DNA of 36,608 bases from DASRSS01 sp035765515 (GTDB taxonomy: Bacteria > Actinomycetota > Actinomycetes > Mycobacteriales > Jatrophihabitantaceae). Below the pieces are notes generated by a model that worked only from the letters and a program-made list of their open reading frames with translations, searched no databases and was not told the DNA's origin. The stretch covers positions 1 to 36,608 of the forward strand of contig DASTXN010000198.1 of assembly GCA_035765515.1 (NCBI GenBank), written 5' to 3'. Below, piece by piece: positions 31,149 to 36,608 of this stretch (the first letter of the stretch is position 1; each line of letters opens with the position of its first letter). The position numbers and the translations under genes were made by a program.

Positions 31149-31631
31149 TCAGCCGTCGCCCTCCGCGGCGCGGCGCGCGAGGTCTCGCGGACTGCGGTTC
31201 GGCGCGCCGGGGCCGCCCTCAGCCAGTTCGCGCAGACTCGTGCCGACGAAGTGGTTCCAGCTGCGACTGCACATGTCCTTGCATTCCAGCTCGTCGTTCA
31301 GGCCGCGGTGCTCGAAGGTGAGCTCGCACGAGGCGTCATCGAGCGGCGCGACGGTGAACACCGGCCGGGTTCCGACCCAGTCCGGCATGAAGGTGCACTC
31401 GGTGACGCTCCACCGGACGGTCGTCGGCCGGGTTGCCTCCTCGACACGGATGAGCAGTGGCGGGTGTCCGTCCACCATCGGGAATCGCAGTTCGCCTCCC
31501 GTGCAGCCGGAGCCGGTAGCGGGGCTCCACCAGGCGGTCAACCCCTCGGCGGACGTGACCAGGTCGAAGACCACGTCGGCTGGGGCGTTCACTCGGACGG
31601 TCGTGCGGTAGTCGGTGCTCGTGTTGGGCAT
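31149..31631 (-). CDS. SRPBCC domain protein, first gene of ArsR operon
   Basis: A 160-aa SRPBCC protein different from its neighbour. It shows YRTTVRVNAPADVVFDLVTS, AEGLTAWWSPATGSG, VRWSVTECTFMPDWVGTRPV and FTVAPLDDASCELTFEHRGL, followed by CKDMCSRSWNHFVGTSLREL near the C-terminus. Two Cys (in ECKDMCSRSW) and the one in GSGCTGG are unusual features that the second protein lacks. AGGAGG lies just upstream of the ATG at 31631. The promoter and twin operators are immediately upstream. Confidence 0.9.
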   Translation of the reverse strand: MPNTSTDYRTTVRVNAPADVVFDLVTSAEGLTAWWSPATGSGCTGGELRFPMVDGHPPLLIRVEEATRPTTVRWSVTECTFMPDWVGTRPVFTVAPLDDASCELTFEHRGLNDELECKDMCSRSWNHFVGTSLRELAEGGPGAPNRSPRDLARRAAEGDG

Positions 31632-31658
31632 TGCGGCCTCCTTCGTTCGGACGAGTAA

Positions 31659-31676
31659 CGCAACTTGTTGGTTGCC
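31659..31676. promoter_or_regulatory. ArsR operator site A
   Basis: CGCAACTTGTTGGTTGCC contains the palindrome CAAC-N6-GTTG (31661-31674). It lies just downstream of the -10 box of the SRPBCC-ArsR operon. It is nearly the reverse complement of site B (15 of 18 bases). Confidence 0.75.
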
Positions 31677-31678
31677 TC

Positions 31679-31707
31679 ACGATATGGCAACCATTCAGTT
31701 GCGTCAA
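31679..31707 (-). promoter_or_regulatory. Promoter of the SRPBCC-SRPBCC-ArsR operon
   Basis: On the minus strand, TTGACG (31707-31702), a 17-bp spacer, and TATCGT (31684-31679). Operator B fills the spacer and site A lies directly downstream. A bound repressor would cover the whole promoter. Confidence 0.72.
31686..31703. promoter_or_regulatory. ArsR operator site B
   Basis: GGCAACCATTCAGTTGCG contains CAAC-N6-GTTG (31688-31701). Its centre is 27 bp from that of site A. The form is like the sites I recall for ArsR repressors paired with SRPBCC genes (CAACCATTTGGTTG type). Confidence 0.75.
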
Positions 31708-31757
31708 GCGCCCCGCTCAGCCGCGGCGACCCGGGGTTCGCCGCGCTTCACCGTGCG

Positions 31758-32006
31758 ATGCTGGACAGCATGGTGTTCAACATGAATGTCGGCGGCGGCC
31801 AGTCGATCTTTGCTCAGAGCTCCACGCGGGTGAACGAGGTCGATGCGCAGTTGCGCGACAAGCACACCGGCAAGCCGGCCGAGGACATCAGACCACTGGC
31901 GATCCTCGCGCTCCGGCGGATTGGCGTGAGCCTGCCTGACGCGGAACTGGTGGCTTATGCGGACGCGGTCTCCCGCGGCGAGAAGTACCAGTTTCGCCTC
32001 AGCTGA
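31758..32006 (+). CDS. Small hypothetical protein
   Basis: An 82-aa protein from ATG 31758, which I do not recognise by family. It is well ordered and charged: FNMNVGGGQSIFAQSSTRVN, EVDAQLRDKHTGKPAEDIRP, LAILALRRIGVSLPDAELVA and YADAVSRGEKYQFRLS. The frame is open upstream to 31665, but this would cross the operator region. ATGs at 31770 and 31782 are alternatives; no clear ribosome-binding site was seen for any. It is convergent with the tRNA gene and divergent from the SRPBCC operon. The codon pattern supports real coding. Confidence 0.6.
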   Translation: MLDSMVFNMNVGGGQSIFAQSSTRVNEVDAQLRDKHTGKPAEDIRPLAILALRRIGVSLPDAELVAYADAVSRGEKYQFRLS

Positions 32007-32040
32007 CGCACGCCGGCGCGCGCCCGTTCGCGTTCAGCTG

Positions 32041-32082
32041 CGCGGGCGCAAACCCGCGGTTCGAGTCAGCCGTAGCGGCTGA
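32041..32082. terminator. Two hairpins between the small gene and tRNA-Ala
   Basis: CGCGGG-CGCAAA-CCCGCG (32041-32058) and TCAGCCG-TAG-CGGCTGA (32066-32082) are two perfect stems. The first follows the rightward small gene; the second is about 20 bp past the 3' end of the leftward tRNA. They probably end the two convergent transcripts. Confidence 0.6.
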
Positions 32083-32099
32083 TGGGCCATGATCTGGTG

Positions 32100-32175
<76 letters not shown>

Positions 32176-32225
32176 GGACTTGCCGGCGACCCGTCACCGA
32201 GCCGAGGAAAAGGGTATCAGGACGA

Positions 32226-32936
32226 TCAGGACGCCCGACGCTCGGTGACGGCCTCGGTGCTCGGATCCTGCTCGACGTAGAGCCCGGTGAGATCCATGGT
32301 GTCCATGCTCTGCAGCTCCAGGTCGTCATCGTCGATCCGCACGACGGACTCCGGGGAACGCTCGAAGCGCTCGAACTCCTCGGTGGCGTCGTAGCTGGAA
32401 TCGCGGCGCACGTTCGCGCGCTGCAGCCGGTTCAGCCGCCGCTCGCGGTCGCGCAGTGCCTGGCTGCGCAAGAAGAACAGGTAACCGGCCAGGCCGAGCG
32501 TGAAGCCCAGACCGGGCAGCCACATCAGTCCGCCGACGACGAACGACAGCAGCAGGAACAGCGCCGTCCCGCCGCCGAGGGTGCCGAGCGAGCGACGGCG
32601 GCGGGCCATCATCTGGGCGCGGGCTGCAGACATCTCGGAGCGGTCGACGGGGTACATCAGCGCCTCCTGGGCGGCGGGCACGGGACGGCGGGTGGCCACG
32701 GCGGACCTGGCGGCCGCGGCGGTGGACTCGGCGGCAGCGCGGTGCGCGCGCGGGACGTAGACGTCCGGCCGCGACTCGGCGAGTTCAGAACGCCGGCCGA
32801 GCGCGCGCATCATCTTGCCGAAGCCGTCGACCGAGCGGTCCCGGCGGCGCTCGTCACCGCGGCGCAGCAGCATGGGTACGACCACGATCAACCAGAGCAC
32901 GGCGAGGACGAAGACAGTCATCAACGGGGACAACAC
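32226..32936 (-). CDS. sepX: Divisome membrane protein SepX/GlpR-like
   Basis: A 236-aa membrane protein. The N-terminus is a hydrophobic helix (MTVFVLAVLWLIVVVPMLL), followed by RRGDERRRDRSVDGFGKMMR, a long charged and Ala-rich linker, a central pair of hydrophobic helices (LGGGTALFLLLSFVVGGLMW and LGFTLGLAGYLFFLRSQAL), and an acidic tail with ELQSMDTMDLTGLYV. The pattern and the gene order sepX-rimJ-moeA-galU agree with SepX of Streptomyces and GlpR of Corynebacterium (Rv0996 in M. tuberculosis), which act at the division septum and bind the MoeA-like protein Glp. The start is the GTG at 32936 with GGAGG six bases upstream. The call rests on memory plus synteny. Confidence 0.82.
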   Translation of the reverse strand: MLSPLMTVFVLAVLWLIVVVPMLLRRGDERRRDRSVDGFGKMMRALGRRSELAESRPDVYVPRAHRAAAESTAAAARSAVATRRPVPAAQEALMYPVDRSEMSAARAQMMARRRRSLGTLGGGTALFLLLSFVVGGLMWLPGLGFTLGLAGYLFFLRSQALRDRERRLNRLQRANVRRDSSYDATEEFERFERSPESVVRIDDDDLELQSMDTMDLTGLYVEQDPSTEAVTERRAS

Positions 32937-33062
32937 TTCGCACCTCCAGTCACACCAGTAACACGCTCGGACGATCACGCTAGCCACCGGACAGCACCGC
33001 GCCCGGTACCCGGCTCGGCGTGTCGGATCGTCTAACCCAAAGGTTGAGGTGCGGAGCGGGAG

Positions 33063-33683
33063 CTAGCCCGGCAGCTGCGGCAGGCTCGGCAGCCGGGACA
33101 GCACCGACCCGGACGCCGTCTCCTCGACAGTGATGGCGAACGCGACGTGGTCACGCCAGGCGCCGGCGATGTCGAGGAAGCGCTCGTAGAAGCCCTCCCG
33201 GCGCAGCCCCAGCTTCTCGACCACACGCAGGCTGGCGGCGTTCTCCGGACGGATGTCGATCTCGACGCGGTGCAGCCCGACCGCGGCGAAGCAGTGGTCG
33301 ATGACGAGCGCCACCGCGGTGGGAGTGATGCCGCGGCCGGCGGCCTGCTGATCGATCCAGTAGCCGACCGTGCACGAGCGCAGCACGCCCTGCGCCACGT
33401 TCGACACGTTGATCTGACCGACCAGCGTGCTGCCGAAGCAGATCATGAACGGCAGCATCGTTCCGTGCCGCCCGCCGCGGCGAAGGGCGGCATGCAGCGG
33501 CGGCCACGCGCCGACCGAACTGCGCTCGGCCCAGGACGACGCCGACGTCGGCTCCCACGGTTCGAGCCACTTCTCGTTGCGGGTACGCAGCTCGCTCCAG
33601 GCCCGACCGTCCCGCAACCGTGGTGCGCGCAGGTGCACCGCCCCGGCCGTCAGGTTCGCGGGCCACCCCGGATGTGCAGGCAT
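33063..33683 (-). CDS. rimJ: GNAT N-acetyltransferase (RimJ/RimL-like)
   Basis: A 206-aa acetyltransferase. The GNAT fold has VHLRAPRLRDGRAWSELRTR, MLPFMICFGSTLVGQINVSN and VGYWIDQQAAGRGITPTAVA (the acetyl-CoA Q/R-x-x-G-x-G/A loop). It then has IDHCFAAVGLHRVEIDIRPE and NAASLRVVEKLGLRREGFYE, the typical RimJ ending. It may acetylate an N-terminal residue of a ribosomal or other protein. The start overlaps the moeA stop (TGATG), so it is translationally coupled. It matches Rv0995 in position. Confidence 0.9.
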   Translation of the reverse strand: MPAHPGWPANLTAGAVHLRAPRLRDGRAWSELRTRNEKWLEPWEPTSASSWAERSSVGAWPPLHAALRRGGRHGTMLPFMICFGSTLVGQINVSNVAQGVLRSCTVGYWIDQQAAGRGITPTAVALVIDHCFAAVGLHRVEIDIRPENAASLRVVEKLGLRREGFYERFLDIAGAWRDHVAFAITVEETASGSVLSRLPSLPQLPG

Positions 33684-34924
33684 CAGCGGTTGGACAGCAG
33701 CAAGGGGATAACGGTCACCCGTGAGCCGGCCACCACCTCGGTGACCTCCTCGTCCACCACCACCAGGCAGTTGGACGCGGCCATCGAGGCGATCAGGTGC
33801 GAGCCGGCGCCACCGACGAGCGAGACGCTGTAACCGCCGGTCGCCTCGCGGTGCAACACGCCCCGCCGGTACTGCCGGATGCCGGGGCGGCTGTCGAACC
33901 GCTCCAGCGCCGTGGCCTGGACGGTCGCCCGCTGCAGGTTTCGCTTGCCCAGCAGCTTGCGGATGGCGGGGCGCACGAACGCCTCGAACGACACCAGGGC
34001 GCTGACCGGGTTGCCGGGCAGGCAGAAGATCGGCACCCGGTTGCCCAGGTGGCCGAAGCCCTGCGGCTTGCCCGGCTGCATCGCGACCCGGGTGAACTCG
34101 ACCGTGCCGAGCTCGGACAGCGCCTGCTTGACGATGTCGAACGCGCCCATGCTGACGCCGCCGGTGGTGACGAGCAGGTCCGCGCGCAGCAGCAGGCTTT
34201 CCAGCACGTCCAGCAAGCGCGAGTGGTCGTCCGGAATGATGCCGACGCGACGCGCGTCCGCACCGGCGTCGCGCGCAGCTGCCGTGATCAGGTACGAGTT
34301 CGAGTCGGAGACCTCGCCGAACGCCGGCGTGTGCCCCACGTCGATCAGCTCGCTGCCCGTCGAGATCACGAGCACGCGCGGGCGTGGGCGGACGGTCACC
34401 CGGTCGCGTCCGATCGCCGCGAGGAGCGCCAACTGCTGCGGGCCGAGTGCCGCACCCGCAGCAATCGCCGGTGAGCCGGCGCGCAGGTCCTCCCCCGCCC
34501 GGCGGATGCACTCGCCGCTGTGGACGGGCCGGCGGATCGCCACGCGCGCGACCCCGCGGTCGGTGTCCTCGAGCGGGATCACCCCGTCAGCACCGGCCGG
34601 GATCGGGGCGCCGGTCATGATCCGCATCGCAAGGCCCGGGCCCATGCCGGAGCGGGACGTCGCGCCGGCGGCCACGTCGCCGACGACCGGGAGCACGACC
34701 GGCCGCTCCGGGCTGGCGTCGCGGGTGTCGACCGCGCGCACCGCGTAGCCGTCCATCGCCGAGTTGTCGAAGCCGGGCAGGTTGACGTCCGTCGTCACGT
34801 TCTCCGCGAGCAGCAGGCCCTGCGCGTCCAGCAGGGTGAGCTCGATCGGATCGACCGAACCGATACCGTCGAGCACCGTCGCCAGGTGCTCGTCCACGGT
34901 GCGCAAGCGCGACTCGTCAGGCAC
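33683..34924 (-). CDS. moeA: MoeA / gephyrin-like molybdopterin molybdotransferase (Glp)
   Basis: A 413-aa MoeA-family protein. It contains LPGFDNSAMDGYAVRA, TGAPIPAGADGVIPLEDTD, VLVISTGSELID, FGEVSDSNSYLI, LVTTGGVSMGAFD, and VAMQPGKPQGFG...FCLPGNPVS. These are the molybdopterin-binding and hydrolysis motifs. MoeA inserts molybdate into molybdopterin. In Corynebacterium the MoeA next to glpR, called Glp, instead binds FtsZ and works in cell division. Its place here next to sepX suggests the same. The GTG at 34924 overlaps galU by eight bases and has AGGAGAG upstream. No other molybdenum cofactor gene is present. Confidence 0.92.
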   Translation of the reverse strand: MPDESRLRTVDEHLATVLDGIGSVDPIELTLLDAQGLLLAENVTTDVNLPGFDNSAMDGYAVRAVDTRDASPERPVVLPVVGDVAAGATSRSGMGPGLAMRIMTGAPIPAGADGVIPLEDTDRGVARVAIRRPVHSGECIRRAGEDLRAGSPAIAAGAALGPQQLALLAAIGRDRVTVRPRPRVLVISTGSELIDVGHTPAFGEVSDSNSYLITAAARDAGADARRVGIIPDDHSRLLDVLESLLLRADLLVTTGGVSMGAFDIVKQALSELGTVEFTRVAMQPGKPQGFGHLGNRVPIFCLPGNPVSALVSFEAFVRPAIRKLLGKRNLQRATVQATALERFDSRPGIRQYRRGVLHREATGGYSVSLVGGAGSHLIASMAASNCLVVVDEEVTEVVAGSRVTVIPLLLSNR

Positions 34925-35843
34925 CGGCGCTCTCCTGGTCGGCGGTGACGTGCGCCCGCAGCCACTCGCTGAAGTCCGCACCGATCTCGTCGTGCCGTTC
35001 GGCGAACTGGACGACCGCCTTCACGTACTCGAGTCGGTTACCGGTGTCGTAGCGGCGGCCGCGGAACACGACTCCGTGCACCGGCACGCCTTCGTGCGCG
35101 AGACGGCGCATCGCGTCGGTCAGCTGGATCTCACCGCCACTGCCGGGCTCGGTCCGGCGCAGCGCGTCGAAGATCTCCGGCGGCAGCAGGTAGCGACCGG
35201 TGATCGCCAGGGTGCTCGGGGCCTCGTCCGGGTCGGGCTTCTCGACCATGTCGGCGATCCGCACGACGTCGCCTGACGGGTCGCTGCCCTCGGCCGGAAC
35301 GACGCAGCCGTACAGCCGGATGTCCTGGCGCGGGACGTCCGCCAGCCCGATCACGACACCGCCGTGCTCGGCGTAGACGTCCAGCATCGGGCCGAGCAGG
35401 TCATCGCGCTCGTCGATGATCTCGTCCGGCAGCAGCACGGCGATCGGCTCGCCGGCGGCGAACTGCTCCCCATGCGCGACCGCGTCACCCAGGCCGCGCG
35501 GCTTGTCCTGCTCGACGGAGTGAATGCGGGCGAGCTCCCCGGCGCGGCGCACCGCGGCCAGTGTCTTGTCGTCGCCCTTGGCCTGCAGCACCGCTTCCAG
35601 ATCCGGGTCGGTGTCGAAGTAGCCGACCACCGCCTCCTTGCCGCGCGCCAGCACGACCAGCACGTCGCTCACTCCATGCGCGGTCGCCTCGGCGACGACC
35701 AGCTCCACCGTCGGCGTCGTGACCATCGGCGCCAGCTCCTTGGGCACCGCCTTGGTGAACGGCAGGAACCGGGTGCCGCGACCTGCGGCGGGAATGACGG
35801 CTTTGCTGATCCGTCGCGTCTTCGCGTCCGCCCTGTCGACCAT
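34917..35843 (-). CDS. galU: UTP-glucose-1-phosphate uridylyltransferase
   Basis: GalU makes UDP-glucose from UTP and glucose 1-phosphate for cell-wall and polysaccharide synthesis. The 308-aa protein has the nucleotide-binding AVIPAAGRGTRFLPFTKAVP followed by KELAPMV, then VLLPDEIID, VVIGLADVP, MVEKPDPDEAPS, GRYLLPPEIF, GEIQLTDAMRRL and VHGVVFRGRRYDTGNRLEYV. All are family signatures. The start is ATG 35843. It is the first gene of a leftward operon galU-moeA-rimJ (and probably sepX), divergent from fthC. It corresponds to Rv0993. Confidence 0.96.
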   Translation of the reverse strand: MVDRADAKTRRISKAVIPAAGRGTRFLPFTKAVPKELAPMVTTPTVELVVAEATAHGVSDVLVVLARGKEAVVGYFDTDPDLEAVLQAKGDDKTLAAVRRAGELARIHSVEQDKPRGLGDAVAHGEQFAAGEPIAVLLPDEIIDERDDLLGPMLDVYAEHGGVVIGLADVPRQDIRLYGCVVPAEGSDPSGDVVRIADMVEKPDPDEAPSTLAITGRYLLPPEIFDALRRTEPGSGGEIQLTDAMRRLAHEGVPVHGVVFRGRRYDTGNRLEYVKAVVQFAERHDEIGADFSEWLRAHVTADQESAGA

Positions 35844-35897
35844 GAACCGAGACTATTGCATTCGCTGCGACGTTCGCGGTGGGTGAGAATCGGCCGC

Positions 35898-36464
35898 ATG
35901 GAGCCGGCCGGCAAGGCGCAGCTGCGGCGTGAGTTCTCGGCGGCGCGACGGGCCCGGGACGGGGCCGAGCTTTCCCGCGCGCGGGCCGCGATCGCCTCGG
36001 CCGTGCTCGGGCGCTGTGAGCGGGACGGCTGGGACTGTGTCGCCGGATACCTGCCGTTGCGGACCGAGCCCGGTTCGGTCGCGCTGCTGGCCGGGCTGCG
36101 CTCGCTCGGCGCTCGGGTGCTCGTCCCGGTGCTGCTGCCGGACCGCGACCTGGACTGGTCGTCCTGGGACGGCCCCGATGCTCCCGTCCGCCCGCTGGGG
36201 GTGGGCGCGATCGCGGGAGCCGACGCGGTGCTGGTGCCCGCGCTGGCCGTGGCGCGCGACGGGGTGCGGCTCGGGCGCGGCGGCGGGTCGTACGACCGGG
36301 CGCTGGCGCGGGTTTCGCCCGGTACGCCGCGGGCCGCGCTGCTGTTCCAGGGCGAGCTGGTCGACACGCTGCCGGCCGACCCGTGGGATGTTCCGGTGAC
36401 GGACGTGGTCACGCCGGCGGGCTGGCAGGCACTGCCGGCGGCGGGGCGATTGGACGCGGAATAG
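35898..36464 (+). CDS. fthC: 5-formyltetrahydrofolate cyclo-ligase
   Basis: A 188-aa enzyme that converts 5-formyl-THF to 5,10-methenyl-THF with ATP. The N-terminus is KAQLRREFSAARRARDG; the middle VAGYLPLRTEPGSVALLAGL and RVLVPVLLPDRDLDWSSW; then ADAVLVPALAVARDGVRLGR, which continues into the signature GGGSYDRALARV; and the C-terminal part is DVPVTDVVTPAGW. The ATG at 35898 is taken; an in-frame GTG at 35883 is possible. It is divergent from galU by 54 bp and is followed on the same strand by the fmdB gene, as in M. tuberculosis (Rv0992c). Confidence 0.94.
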   Translation: MEPAGKAQLRREFSAARRARDGAELSRARAAIASAVLGRCERDGWDCVAGYLPLRTEPGSVALLAGLRSLGARVLVPVLLPDRDLDWSSWDGPDAPVRPLGVGAIAGADAVLVPALAVARDGVRLGRGGGSYDRALARVSPGTPRAALLFQGELVDTLPADPWDVPVTDVVTPAGWQALPAAGRLDAE

Positions 36465-36482
36465 TCCCATCGGCGACCATGG

Positions 36483-36509
36483 TTAGCAGTCTTAGAGTGT
36501 GAGTGCCAG
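36483..36509. promoter_or_regulatory. CIRCE-like HrcA operator upstream of fmdB gene
   Basis: TTAGCAGTC-N9-GAGTGCCAG matches the CIRCE consensus TTAGCACTC-N9-GAGTGCTAA at 15 of 18 arm positions, with the exact 9-bp spacer. It lies 65 bp upstream of the fmdB-family start. TAGAGT inside the spacer could be a -10 box. In M. tuberculosis the homologous gene (Rv0991c) is under HrcA control. Confidence 0.75.
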
Positions 36510-36573
36510 CTGACCGCGGCCGACATGTGCCGGAGCAGCCTGGTGCGGAACACGCGAACGTCCGGAGGAAGCA

Positions 36574-36608
36574 ATGCCCACCTATCAGTACGCCTGCACC
36601 GACGCCGC
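36574..36608 (+). CDS. FmdB-family zinc-ribbon protein, 3'-truncated (Ruc/Rv0991c-like)
   Basis: Only the first 11 residues, MPTYQYACTDA, are inside the window. They match the start of FmdB-type zinc-ribbon proteins (MPTYxYxCxxC), and GGAGG lies six bases before the ATG. Position after fthC agrees with M. tuberculosis Rv0991c (Ruc), a redox-regulated chaperone-like protein. The rest cannot be judged here. Confidence 0.82.
   Translation, partial: MPTYQYACTDA

Noticed and set aside
32050..32066. AACCCGCGGTTCGAGT as a second tRNA T-arm
   Set aside because: It resembles a T-loop, but no acceptor, D or anticodon stem can be paired around it; it is part of terminator-like hairpins.

Overview
The window is about 36.6 kb of high-GC DNA from an actinomycete. 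The evidence is GC-rich codon use throughout, frequent GTG starts, actinobacterial families (DUF5709, DUF6510, Rv2466c-type DsbA, Arr, SepX/GlpR), and a right end that matches the order of Mycobacterium tuberculosis Rv0991c-Rv0996 (fmdB/ruc, fthC, galU, moeA, rimJ, sepX/glpR). I cannot fix the order or genus from sequence alone. All function calls come from recognised motifs and remembered family knowledge; no search was run.

Layout, left to right. (1) 1-7.4 kb: the 3' part of a large LuxR-type regulator, a stand-alone ScoMcrA-like head-domain protein, an NhaA antiporter fused to a DsbA-like thioredoxin domain, a DUF5709 acidic protein, and a second, full-length ATPase-LuxR regulator related to the first. 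(2) 7.4-11.8 kb: a redox and resistance stretch. It holds a DUF6510 protein and FAD-dependent disulfide oxidoreductase operon, a small unknown protein, a peroxiredoxin, an Rv2466c-like DsbA protein, and arr (rifamycin ADP-ribosyltransferase). A 19-bp inverted repeat in front of arr resembles the rifamycin-associated element. (3) 11.8-16.8 kb: an HxlR regulator between two medium-chain dehydrogenases. The rightward one is followed by SnoaL-like and SLOG-like genes. A tautomerase and an MFS transporter face them. (4) 16.9-21.4 kb: a LysR regulator and a partner-switching stress module: an RsbQ-type alpha/beta hydrolase, an RsbP-type PAS-GAF-PP2C phosphatase, an RsbW-type kinase and an RsbV-type STAS protein. 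(5) 21.4-25.3 kb: a methyltransferase tail remnant, then two divergent regulator-enzyme pairs (SDR/XRE-MmyB and AraC/hydrolase). (6) 25.3-30.3 kb: a ROK repressor divergent from a large secreted GH3 glycosidase. The promoter between them carries GGATAAA/TTTATCC operators. (7) 30.3-31.7 kb: a leftward operon of two SRPBCC proteins and an ArsR repressor, with twin CAAC-N6-GTTG operators placed on the promoter. (8) 32.0-36.6 kb: a core block with tRNA-Ala(CGC), sepX/glpR, rimJ, moeA/glp and galU running left, then fthC and the start of an fmdB-family gene running right. The fmdB gene is preceded by a CIRCE-like HrcA operator.

The left and middle parts read as accessory gene content made of small regulator-plus-enzyme units, while the right 4.5 kb is conserved chromosome backbone. 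I saw no integrase, transposase, CRISPR array or phage gene. The most notable points are the complete RsbQ/P/W/V set with the RsbQ catalytic residues at the Bacillus positions, the stand-alone ScoMcrA head domain, and four regulatory sites that can be read from sequence: RAE-like at arr, CIRCE-like at fmdB, ArsR twin operators, and ROK operators.
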